A DNA stretch of 16,263 nt, taken from positions 1 through 16,263 of the forward strand of contig JBOHNM010000095.1 of assembly GCA_050730675.1 (NCBI GenBank), read 5' to 3'. Origin of the DNA: JBOHNM01 sp050730675 (GTDB lineage: Bacteria > Planctomycetota > Phycisphaerae > Phycisphaerales > UBA1924). The notes beneath the pieces were generated by a model. It was not told the origin of the DNA. It searched no databases and worked only from the letters and a program-made list of their open reading frames with translations. Position 1 is the stretch's first letter; each line of letters begins with the position of its first letter. Shown in pieces: positions 6,638 through 13,629 of the stretch. The translations under genes and the position numbers were made by a program.

Positions 6638-7936
6638 ATGCCTAAGACCCACCACTGCCGTTCCGCCCTACTCCTCGCCGCCCTCGCCCTCGCCGCCCCC
6701 GCGCTCGCCACCCCCACCTTCCATGCGCTGGGCTTCCTCCCATCCGGCTTCGACTCCAACGGCTGGGTCTCCGGCAATGGCCTTGTCGTCGCCGGCTACT
6801 GCAGCCAGCCTGGCGGCTACCGCGCCTTCCGCTGGACCGAGGCGGGCGGCATGGTCAACCTCGGCACCGTCGATGGCTTCACCTTCTCGCGCGGCGCGGG
6901 CGTCAGCTTCGATGGCTCGGCCATCGCCGGCGTCGCCGGCTCCGGCCCCGCCGCCCAGGCCGCTCGCTGGACACAAGCCGACGGCTTCCAGCTCCTGGGC
7001 CTGCTCCCCGGCACGACACACTCCTATGCCCAGGGCATCAGCGGCGACGGCCGCACCGTCGTCGGCTACAGCGGCGACAACGTCGGCGGCTCCTCCACCG
7101 GCTTCAGATGGTCCGCCGACACCGGCGACATGTCCCCCCTCAACCCCGGCCCCGGGGGGGGTGCCGGCCTCTCCAGCGCCTACGCCGTCTGCGACGACGC
7201 CACCGTCGTCGCCGGCACCAGCGGCGGCGGCGCCGCCATCCGCGCCGCCCGCTGGACCATCGCCGGCGAGACAACCCCGCAGATCCTCGACCCTCTCCCC
7301 GGCGACACCTCCTCGGCCGCGTACGGCATCAGCGCCGACAGCCGCGTCATCGTCGGGTACTCCGGCAACGCCAACCGCCAGCGCGCCTTCCGCTGGACCA
7401 CCCTCGGCGGCATGGTCAATATCGGCGCCGTCGGCTCCGGCGGCCTCGCCACCGCCCTCGCCTGCAACGCCGACGGCTCGGTCATCGTCGGCACCAGCTA
7501 CATCCCCGCCGTGTTCAATTCCGTGGCATTCATCTGGACCGAGGCCGGCGGCATCGCCGACCTCAACACCTACCTCACATCCCGCGGCGTCAACCTCACC
7601 GGCTGGACGCTCACCAGCGCCGGCTCCGTCAGTCACGACGGCCGCACCATCGCCGGTATCGGCACCCACAACGGCTCGTCCGAGGCCTGGACCGTCACGC
7701 TCGACGCGCCAGGGCCGACCGCTTGCTCCCTCGCCGATGTCGCCTCTCTCGGCGGCGGCACAACCCCCGACGGCGCGCTCACCAGCGACGACGTGATCGT
7801 CTTCCTTTCCGCGTTCTTCGCGGGCAACCCCATCGCCGACGTCGCCATCCTCGGCGGCGCAGCAGGCCACGACGGCCAGTTCACCGCCGATGATCTGATC
7901 CTGTTCTTGGGCACGTTCTTCGCAGGCTGTCCGTGA
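6638..7936 (+). CDS. HAF-repeat (predicted 7-bladed propeller) protein with GC-type dockerin tail
   Basis: This is a 432-residue exported protein with a signal peptide at 1-24 (cleavage after ALA). Residues 27-357 hold seven repeats of about 47 residues, each with a 'xDGxxVVGxS' strand and an 'AFRWT' strand. The repeat tryptophans fall at 66, 111, 158, 206, 253, 300 and 351. This is the extracellular HAF repeat, and the count suggests a seven-bladed beta-propeller. Residues 363-432 are a two-repeat dockerin-like tail (CSLADVASLG..., DGALTSDDVIVFLSAFF, DGQFTADDLILFLGTFF, ending GCP). ATG 6638 is chosen because it opens the signal peptide; no SD is present, but a TANNNT box is 7 nt upstream. 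It ends 6 nt from the convergent DUF3300 gene. Substrate or ligand is unknown. Confidence 0.88.
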   Translation: MPKTHHCRSALLLAALALAAPALATPTFHALGFLPSGFDSNGWVSGNGLVVAGYCSQPGGYRAFRWTEAGGMVNLGTVDGFTFSRGAGVSFDGSAIAGVAGSGPAAQAARWTQADGFQLLGLLPGTTHSYAQGISGDGRTVVGYSGDNVGGSSTGFRWSADTGDMSPLNPGPGGGAGLSSAYAVCDDATVVAGTSGGGAAIRAARWTIAGETTPQILDPLPGDTSSAAYGISADSRVIVGYSGNANRQRAFRWTTLGGMVNIGAVGSGGLATALACNADGSVIVGTSYIPAVFNSVAFIWTEAGGIADLNTYLTSRGVNLTGWTLTSAGSVSHDGRTIAGIGTHNGSSEAWTVTLDAPGPTACSLADVASLGGGTTPDGALTSDDVIVFLSAFFAGNPIADVAILGGAAGHDGQFTADDLILFLGTFFAGCP

Positions 7937-7942
7937 GAAGTG

Positions 7943-9832
7943 TTACCGCTTCCCGCCGCCGCCGCCACCGCGCATCCCGCCACCACCGCGCGAGGTGAAC
8001 CCGCCACCGCCGCCGCCACCGCCCTTGGACGTGAACCCGCCACCCCCACCGCCGCGGCCCGAGTATGTGCCTCCGCCCATCGACCGCGTGCCCGACGAGG
8101 CGCCCGGCGATGACGACACAGCCCTGCCACCCGAGTATCCACCGCTCCGGCCACTGGTCGCCGCCGGCGAATACGACCCCGCCGACCGCGGCACCGAAAT
8201 CATCTTCCCCGCCGAACTCGACACGCTGTCACCCCGCGACGCCCCGCCGCCCGCCCCCGCCGGCACGCTCATCCGCACCGGCGCGCTGCTCATCGGCTTG
8301 GACGTTCCCGCCCCGCCGCCCCCGAAATTCGCCGGAGCGCCGTTCATCGGCTTGGAGAGCCCGCCGCCCGTTGCGCCGGGCGCCACGCCGTCGCTCCGCA
8401 CCGCGGGCTTCCCGCCGCCGTAACCCGCCGGCGCATGCACCGTGGCGCCGTTGGACATCACCGCCGACGGCCGCGAGATCGTCGGCTTGGCGCTCGGCGC
8501 CGCGGGATTCCCGCTCGGCATTGCCGCGGGCTTGGACCCCGATACGCCCTCCGCACCAAAGTTGCCGCGCCCCGCGCCCGGCTTCGTGCTCGGGTTGGCC
8601 GCGGGCTTCGACAGCGTCGCACCGCCCGAACCGCTCGACACACCTTCGGGCTTGGCACCCGGAGTCGTCACCGGCTTGCCCGTGGGCTTCGAGGCTGCTG
8701 CACCCGAGTTGCCCGACACACCATCGGGCCCGACACCCGGAGTCGTCACCGGCTTGCCCCCACCGCCGCTGCTACCCGCAGGCGTCGCGATCGGCTTGCC
8801 ACTGGAACCCGTCGTCCCCGGCTTCCCGCCCGCGCCGTTGAACGTCCCCGGCACAGCCGATCCCGGCTTGCCCGCCAGCGTCAACCCTCCGGCCACGCTA
8901 TCCATCGCCAACGCCGGACGCGCCGCCCCGCGATCTGCCCCGATCCCGCGCGTCAGCGGCTTGCTCAGGTCGCGGCTCCAAGACTGGTGCGAACCCCAGC
9001 CCGCCGGGGTGTTGTTCGCCCACGCCGTCCCCGGCCCGCAGTTGATATTCGTCACTCCACACCGGTACCCGCACCAGTTCCAGCCCCACGGCCGGTAGCA
9101 GTACCCGCCCCACCAGTTGCAGTCGAGGTTGCACCACGTGCCGATCGCCCACCCTACGCCGAAACCGACGAAGAAGCTCCCGATCGGCGCCGACTCGTAG
9201 TACACAACACTGGGCTGATACACCGGTACGTACACGACCTCCGGCACCGCCGGCACGACCCGCACCAGCTCCCCTTCGGCCAGCACCTTCTGCTGCGGCG
9301 TATCGACCAGGTTCCCCAGGTTCTTCGCCTTGGCCCGTAGCACCTGGATCGACGCCATCACGTCCGCCGGCTGCTTCATGAACGCGTCGCCCAGCGCCGC
9401 CGTCCACTGCAGGTTGTCGCTCATCATCTTTATGACCGTCGGGTAGTGCGCCACCGCCTTCACCGACGCATCCCACGGCTGCTTGTCGATCTCCTCGATG
9501 CTCGCCCCGCGCTCCATCATCCGCGCCGCCATCACGATCTCGGTCGGGAACGTGGACGCGGGCAGAATCTGAGCCACCAGCGGATCCGGGTATAGCGCGA
9601 TCGTCCCCGTGAGCTGCTGCAGGTACTCCGGAGTCAGCACAGCAGGCGCTGAAGTTGGTGCCGGCTGCTGCGCCGGTGCGCCGGGAGCGGGAGGCACGCC
9701 ATTCATGGGCTCGCTCGTCTGCGGCGACGCATCCGGCTTCAACTGCACCGGCTGACTCTCCTGCGCCATCGCTGTTCCAGCAACCAGCAGGAGCACCATC
9801 ACCGTTCGAGTTGTCATATGACCGAAGCGCAT
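7943..9832 (-). CDS. DUF3300 protein with long Gly-rich C-terminal tail
   Basis: This is a 629-residue exported protein. The signal peptide ends about residue 23 (AMA). A Pro/Ala linker runs to 65. The DUF3300-like domain spans about 66-285, with LTPEYLQQLTGTIALYPDPL and QPWDASVKAVAHYPTVIKMM, both matching how that family reads; its function is unknown. Residues 228-266 are a striking Trp/Cys patch (six Cys at 234, 238, 245, 254, 258, 265). From about 300 to 629 the chain is low-complexity Gly/Ser/Ala/Pro with repeated GKP or SKP units. It ends in FTSKGGGG/FTSRGGGG repeats and a basic GKR terminus. This tail is longer than the family core. Start 9832 is set by GAGGAGG 5 nt upstream; the ATG six codons in has none. 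Envelope location is likely from the signal peptide; the rest is inference. Confidence 0.85.
   Translation of the reverse strand: MRFGHMTTRTVMVLLLVAGTAMAQESQPVQLKPDASPQTSEPMNGVPPAPGAPAQQPAPTSAPAVLTPEYLQQLTGTIALYPDPLVAQILPASTFPTEIVMAARMMERGASIEEIDKQPWDASVKAVAHYPTVIKMMSDNLQWTAALGDAFMKQPADVMASIQVLRAKAKNLGNLVDTPQQKVLAEGELVRVVPAVPEVVYVPVYQPSVVYYESAPIGSFFVGFGVGWAIGTWCNLDCNWWGGYCYRPWGWNWCGYRCGVTNINCGPGTAWANNTPAGWGSHQSWSRDLSKPLTRGIGADRGAARPALAMDSVAGGLTLAGKPGSAVPGTFNGAGGKPGTTGSSGKPIATPAGSSGGGGKPVTTPGVGPDGVSGNSGAAASKPTGKPVTTPGAKPEGVSSGSGGATLSKPAANPSTKPGAGRGNFGAEGVSGSKPAAMPSGNPAAPSAKPTISRPSAVMSNGATVHAPAGYGGGKPAVRSDGVAPGATGGGLSKPMNGAPANFGGGGAGTSKPMSSAPVRMSVPAGAGGGASRGDSVSSSAGKMISVPRSAGSYSPAATSGRSGGYSGGRAVSSSPGASSGTRSMGGGTYSGRGGGGGGFTSKGGGGGGGGFTSRGGGGMRGGGGGGKR
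8637..8759 (-). repeat. 78-bp internal tandem duplication in the DUF3300 gene
   Basis: Copies at 8637-8681 and 8715-8759 differ at only 4 of 45 positions, and the last 26 are identical; the unit length is 78 bp, a whole number of codons (26). In protein it gives two copies of GKPVTTPG...GVS...SKP at about residues 359-383 and 385-410. It shows recent in-frame expansion of the low-complexity tail. Confidence 0.7.
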
Positions 9833-9837
9833 AAACG

Positions 9838-9844
9838 CCTCCTC
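9838..9844 (-). promoter_or_regulatory. Shine-Dalgarno deciding the start at 9832
   Basis: GAGGAGG on the minus strand is 5 nt before ATG 9832. The nearby in-frame ATG at 9817 lacks such a site, so the longer start is preferred. Confidence 0.75.
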
Positions 9845-9956
9845 TGCAACTACTACGACTTCAATATCCTAACCGGATCAGATTCACATGGGTAACCAAT
9901 CCGTGCGAACACGCTGCAAACAAGCAGTATTCCGGTGGTTTCCAGGGATTACTCGG

Positions 9957-9971
9957 GTTGTTTCAAACAAC
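9957..9971. promoter_or_regulatory. perfect AT-rich dyad, possible operator
   Basis: GTTGTTT-C-AAACAAC is a perfect 7+7 palindrome with one central base, in the 176-bp gap between the two minus-strand genes. The 1-nt centre argues against an RNA hairpin and for a dimeric DNA-binding protein site. It lies about 125 bp upstream of the DUF3300 start and about 40 bp after the stop of the HAF gene. No well-formed promoter is visible next to it. Confidence 0.35.
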
Positions 9972-10008
9972 TTTGCGCTCCCCGACTCGTCCTGGTTTCA
10001 CCGTGCGT

Positions 10009-11322
10009 TCATGGGCACCCGGCGAAGAACGCCGCCAGGTAGGCGATGATGTCGTCCGCGGTGAGTTGACCATCCGGCCCGATCACCCCGCCCAGGCGCG
10101 CCACATCCGCGATCGCCAGGTTCCCCGAGAAGAACGCATCCAGAAACGTGATCAGGTCATCCGCCGTGATCCGCTCATCGGGTTCCGCGCTCCCGCCAAG
10201 GTCCGCCACGTCGGCCAGGCTGCACTTCAGCGGCAGGAAAATCACAAACCCCTCGGGCCGGTCGGTCGGGCCGATCAGCCGCCGCCCCTTCCCCACCAGC
10301 ACCGAGCCGTCATCACTCACCCCTGTCACCTCCACGAATGTGAAGTTGATGACGCTGGCGCCCCGCGCCGCCAGCAGTTCGTCCAGCCGCCGGATCCCCT
10401 TCGCCTGCGAATAGCGCACCGCCTGCTGCGAAGACCCGAAGTACGCCCATCCCCCCACTACCCGCCCGCCGTTGCTCACGCAGTTCGCCCCGGCATTCGT
10501 CGCGCCCGTCGGCACGCCCAGCACGCTCACCGATGTGCCGCTCCACCGCAGCATCCGCTGCTCGCCCGAACCGATCAACGTCCCGAACCCGGCCCCGTAC
10601 AGCCCGTCGGCCGACCCGCCGAAGCACTCCGCCGAGTTGTACCCCGTCGGCAGCCCGAGGGCGACATTCCCGCCCACCGGCCGCCAGCGGAAGCCCGTGT
10701 ACGCGCCGGTGTTCGAGCTGCTCCACCCCACAACCGTGTTCCCGTCGTCGCTCACCGTGTAGGCCTGCGACTGCGTGAACGTCGGCGTCCCCCCCGCCGT
10801 CCCCAGGCTCGCGTTCCCCCCGCCGGCCGCCGGCGCCCACCGCACCGCGATCACCCGACCGCCGATCCCCGCCTCCCCCACGATCACCGTCCCGTCCGGA
10901 TTCACCGCGCGCGGCCGCGGCGTCCCCCACTCTGCCGGCGAAGCGATCATCACCGGCGCAAAGCCCGGGCTGCTCCATTTCACCGCCGTGAAGTCCGACC
11001 ACCCGACGATGTGCAGCCCGCTCGAGCTGATGCCGTACGGCACGCCCGAGTCATCCCCCGCCAGGTGCGCCAGCTCGACCAGCCCGCCCGCCCGTGTCCA
11101 GCGGAACGGCGTAGTCGGCGCGAATGTCCCGATCCCAGCGCTATACCCCACCGCGACAGTGCCATTGCCCGAAACATCCAGGCAATAGCTCTGGTTCCGG
11201 CCCGGCAGCACGCCCACACCCTCCCACCACGGCGTCCACGCCGCCTGCCCATGCGCCGCGCACGCGCACCCCAGCACAGCGCCAACGGACATCGCCCGGC
11301 CGGTCAACCACGGATTCAGCAT
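10009..11322 (-). CDS. second HAF-repeat protein with GC-type dockerin tail
   Basis: This is a 437-residue exported protein with an export signal at about 1-25 (cleavage near AHG-QA). Residues 29-362 carry seven HAF-type repeats of 41-56 residues. The repeat aromatic falls at W75, W116, W162, W213, W260 and Y304, with a last degenerate strand at about 360. Strands such as DGTVIVGEA, DGNTVVGWS and GRVVGGW mark each unit. Residues 367-437 form the dockerin-like tail (CSLADVADLGG..., ITADDLITFLDAFF, DGQLTADDIIAYLAAFF, GCP). The first loop has DER where the other proteins have DG plus a small residue. ATG 11322 has GGGAG 7 nt upstream, and a promoter lies at 11351-11379; the ATG at 11355 overlaps that -10 box and is rejected. 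It is a distant paralogue of the protein at 6638-7936. The ligand is unknown. Confidence 0.87.
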   Translation of the reverse strand: MLNPWLTGRAMSVGAVLGCACAAHGQAAWTPWWEGVGVLPGRNQSYCLDVSGNGTVAVGYSAGIGTFAPTTPFRWTRAGGLVELAHLAGDDSGVPYGISSSGLHIVGWSDFTAVKWSSPGFAPVMIASPAEWGTPRPRAVNPDGTVIVGEAGIGGRVIAVRWAPAAGGGNASLGTAGGTPTFTQSQAYTVSDDGNTVVGWSSSNTGAYTGFRWRPVGGNVALGLPTGYNSAECFGGSADGLYGAGFGTLIGSGEQRMLRWSGTSVSVLGVPTGATNAGANCVSNGGRVVGGWAYFGSSQQAVRYSQAKGIRRLDELLAARGASVINFTFVEVTGVSDDGSVLVGKGRRLIGPTDRPEGFVIFLPLKCSLADVADLGGSAEPDERITADDLITFLDAFFSGNLAIADVARLGGVIGPDGQLTADDIIAYLAAFFAGCP

Positions 11323-11350
11323 GATCGATCTCCCGTTTGAGGGCAGCCGG

Positions 11351-11379
11351 AGCATACTGAAAGACTCCGTCGTTGCGAA
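11351..11379 (-). promoter_or_regulatory. promoter for the second HAF gene
   Basis: On the minus strand, TTCGCA (11374-11379), a 17-nt spacer and TATGCT (11351-11356). Each hexamer matches 4 of 6 consensus positions. The -10 is identical to that of the PEP-CTERM-like gene. The leader would be about 20 nt, enough for the GGGAG site. Confidence 0.45.
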
Positions 11380-11433
11380 CCCCCAAATTCATATGAAGAA
11401 AGCTCGGGGTTCCCGGGACGGCAGTCCGCCCCC

Positions 11434-12174
11434 TCAGCTCCCCAGGGGCACCCGCGTCGGCTCCCCGTCCGCCCGCGGATAGATCCGCACCGTCCGCGCC
11501 ACCTTCGCCACCACCACGATCTTTCCCGTCGGTGTCACGATCGTCTGGTCGTGCTCGCCGCCCAGCATCTTGATCGCCTTGCCCGCCGCCGCCAGCTCCT
11601 CCTCCGCCTTGGCCCCCTTGATCGCCAGGAACACGCCCCCCACCTTCACCAGCGGCAGGCACAATTCTGACAGGATCGACAGCGACCCCACCGCCCGCGC
11701 GATGGCCGCGTCGTACATCTCCCGGTGAACCTTGTGCTCCTGCCCCAGCCGCTCCGCCCGCCCCTGGATCACTTCCACATTTTTGAGTCCAAGATCCGCC
11801 GCCGCCCGCCGCAGGAACTCGCACTTCTTCCCCGTCGCGTCCAGAAGCACAAACCGCACCCGCGGCAGGCAGATCGCCAGCGGCACCCCCGGCACCCCGC
11901 CCCCCGACCCCACATCGATCACCTTCAACTCCGCCCCCTCATCCTCGCCTTCCAGCCCCGCCAGCACCGGCACCAGCGTCAGCGCATCCAGAATGTGCCG
12001 CCGCCACGCCTCCGTCGGCTCGGTGATCGCCGTCAGGTTGAACGACTTGTTCGCCTCCAGCAGCATCCCCAGAAACCGCCCAAGCTGCTCCACCTCCCCC
12101 GGCTCAAACTCCAAGCCCAACGCCGACGCATCGGCAAGGAACTCGGGCGGCGGCATAAGCGGATTGGTCGTCAT
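11434..12174 (-). CDS. rsmG: 16S rRNA (guanine-527-N7)-methyltransferase RsmG
   Basis: This is a 246-residue cytosolic enzyme that uses S-adenosylmethionine to methylate N7 of G527 in the 530 loop of 16S rRNA; in other bacteria its loss gives low-level streptomycin resistance. Family marks in order: FNLTAI (45-50), RRHILDAL (58-65), the SAM-binding glycine loop DVGSGGGVPGVPLAI (87-101), LLDATGKKCEFLR (110-122, acidic end of strand 2), IARAVG (158-163), and the C-terminal hallmark RIYPRADGEPTRVPLG (230-245). Length is normal or slightly long. Start 12174 (MTTNPLMPPPEF) leaves a 25-bp gap to the divergent gene; ATG 12156 is an alternative. Only a weak GGTGAG precedes the start. Unlike many genomes it is not next to mnmG, parA or parB. 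Confidence 0.95.
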   Translation of the reverse strand: MTTNPLMPPPEFLADASALGLEFEPGEVEQLGRFLGMLLEANKSFNLTAITEPTEAWRRHILDALTLVPVLAGLEGEDEGAELKVIDVGSGGGVPGVPLAICLPRVRFVLLDATGKKCEFLRRAAADLGLKNVEVIQGRAERLGQEHKVHREMYDAAIARAVGSLSILSELCLPLVKVGGVFLAIKGAKAEEELAAAGKAIKMLGGEHDQTIVTPTGKIVVVAKVARTVRIYPRADGEPTRVPLGS

Positions 12175-12192
12175 GCTCACCCACCGTAGGCT
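12164..12192 (+). promoter_or_regulatory. candidate promoter giving a leaderless mRNA for the gene at 12200
   Basis: TTGGTC (12164-12169), a 17-nt spacer and TAGGCT (12187-12192), 7 nt before ATG 12200. The -35 lies inside the first codons of rsmG on the opposite strand. On that strand TACGGT (12183-12188) lies 8 nt before the rsmG ATG, so two back-to-back -10 boxes may overlap here. Matches to consensus are modest. Confidence 0.35.
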
Positions 12193-12199
12193 TTGCATC

Positions 12200-13414
12200 A
12201 TGATCCCCCTCCTCACCGCCGTCATCCTTCTGGCCCCCGCGGCCTTCGGTCAGCCGCCATCGCCCTCGCAGCCGCCCAACGCCCCGCTCCCGCAGCCCCC
12301 CGCACCCGCCGGCCCTCCCGCCGCCGCCGGTCGCGCGGTGTCGCACCGCTTCATCTCCGATGACGCCGTTGAGATCGAATACCAGGCCGTCGTCCCCGTT
12401 GATTTCAAAAACGGCAACGCCACCCCCGTCATCATCGTCCTCCCCCCCGGCGACCAGTCCCTGCGCATGGCCCTCGCCGCCATCGACTACTTCCGCCCCC
12501 GCTGCGAGTCTGAGGGATGGGTCGTCGTCTCGCCGATCGCCCCGGTCATCAACAACAAACCGACCGACTTCACCGGCGATGCCGCCAAGCACATCCCCAA
12601 TCTCCTCCGCGATCTCCGCACCTGGGTCCGCCCCGAGGGCAACAAGTTCCACCTCGTCGGCCTCGCCCGCGGCGGCGTTTCGGTCTTCCACATCGCGCCC
12701 GCCATGCCCAAAGAGTTCGCCTCAATCACCGTCATGCCCGGATATCCGCAGGGCCCCGATGTCGCCGAATTAACCAAGCTCACCGGCATCCCGATCCGGG
12801 CCTTCGTCGGCCAGGACGACGCCGTCCCCTGGCACGACGGCGCCAAGGTCTTGGAAACCCAAGGCAAGAAGCTCAAGCTCGACTTCCAGGTCACCCGAGT
12901 CCCGGGCGAGACACACGTCATCTCAACCCTCTCCGGCGGCAAAGCCCTCGACGTCATCTCCCCCTTCCGCGTCAAGAGCTCCACCATGGACACCCAGCGC
13001 AACGAGATCACCCTCGCCCTCGACGACTTTCACGAAGCCGCTTCGCGCGCCGAGGAGGCCCGCTACTTTGCCCACTTTGCCCCCGAGGGCGTCTTCATCG
13101 GCACCGACGCGACCGAGCGCTGGACCGTCGATCAATTCCGCGCCTACGCCCGTCCCCTCTTCCTCAAGGGCAAGGGCTGGACGTACAAGCCCCGCTCACG
13201 CAATATCGAGCTTTCTCCAGAGAAGACCGTCGCGTGGTTCGACGAACTCCTCGACAACGAGAAATACGGCCTCTGCCGCGGCTCGGGCGTGCTCCGCCTC
13301 GACAACGGAAAATGGCTGATTACCCAGTACCACTTGACCGTCCCCGTCCCCAACGACCTCCTCGAACGCGTCGCCAACTTGATCCGAAACCAGCCGAAGC
13401 CCAAAGCCAAGTAG
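12200..13414 (+). CDS. alpha/beta-hydrolase-like protein lacking the nucleophile serine, fused to a SnoaL-like domain
   Basis: This is a 404-residue exported protein. The signal peptide is 1-17 (MIPLLTAVILLAPAAFG), then a Pro-rich linker to about 42. Residues about 48-257 read as an esterase/PHB-depolymerase type alpha/beta hydrolase: TPVIIVLPPG, EGWVVVSPIAP, FHLVGLARGG, IRAFVGQDDAVPW and GETHVIS. The acid (Asp206 or Asp207) and base (His239) are in place, but the elbow reads G-L-A-R-G-G, with Ala156 where catalytic Ser belongs. Residues about 266-385 match SnoaL_3/NTF2-like domains (RYFAHFAPEGVFIGTDATER, WFDELLDNEKYG, RGSGVLRLDNGKWLI, QYHLTVPVP). The start is fixed by the signal peptide; no SD is seen. 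It is predicted to be periplasmic, and either a pseudoenzyme that binds a ligand or an enzyme using another mechanism. Lower-confidence alternative: the alanine is normal for this subfamily. Confidence 0.82.
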   Translation: MIPLLTAVILLAPAAFGQPPSPSQPPNAPLPQPPAPAGPPAAAGRAVSHRFISDDAVEIEYQAVVPVDFKNGNATPVIIVLPPGDQSLRMALAAIDYFRPRCESEGWVVVSPIAPVINNKPTDFTGDAAKHIPNLLRDLRTWVRPEGNKFHLVGLARGGVSVFHIAPAMPKEFASITVMPGYPQGPDVAELTKLTGIPIRAFVGQDDAVPWHDGAKVLETQGKKLKLDFQVTRVPGETHVISTLSGGKALDVISPFRVKSSTMDTQRNEITLALDDFHEAASRAEEARYFAHFAPEGVFIGTDATERWTVDQFRAYARPLFLKGKGWTYKPRSRNIELSPEKTVAWFDELLDNEKYGLCRGSGVLRLDNGKWLITQYHLTVPVPNDLLERVANLIRNQPKPKAK

Positions 13415-13561
13415 TCAGTTGTTAGTCGTTGGCCTCTTGACTCAGTCCACAACTCACGCAGCGCCTTTCAGCACACGTTGGTCGTCGCCACTCTGACACT
13501 TTGTCACGCTGCTGCTGCGCCTTCAACCAAAAACTAAGAACGAAAAAACCAACAACTCCTC

Positions 13562-13589
13562 TTGTACCGCCCGATGATCGGTTTACACT
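13562..13589 (+). promoter_or_regulatory. candidate promoter for the coiled-coil membrane gene
   Basis: TTGTAC (13562-13567), a 16-nt spacer and TACACT (13584-13589). The match is partial. Predicted start near 13596 gives a leader of about 34 nt containing the GGAGGG site. Confidence 0.35.
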
Positions 13590-13617
13590 GACCATTCATC
13601 CTCGTGGCCCACTCTTT

Positions 13618-13623
13618 GGAGGG
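13618..13623 (+). promoter_or_regulatory. Shine-Dalgarno deciding the start at 13630
   Basis: GGAGGG lies 6 nt before ATG 13630. It excludes the longer in-frame start at 13501, whose extra residues are not protein-like. Confidence 0.75.
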
Positions 13624-13629
13624 TTTTCG

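Noticed and set aside
6668..7870. A 400-codon open frame antisense to the first HAF gene
   Set aside because: It is Gly/Ala/Asp/Val-rich with no domain, signal or SD. Long antisense frames are expected in GC-rich DNA opposite a real gene.
8637..8759. Direct repeats considered as a CRISPR array
   Set aside because: Only two copies, in frame within a coding region, with a low-complexity translation and no cas genes.
9958..11340. A 460-codon open frame antisense to the second HAF gene
   Set aside because: Its Arg/Pro-rich translation looks like a frame shadow; the opposite strand encodes clear HAF repeats and a dockerin tail.
11395..11433. Possible terminator after rsmG
   Set aside because: Only a 4-bp CGGG/CCCG stem with a 3-nt loop followed by a broken T-run; too weak to call.
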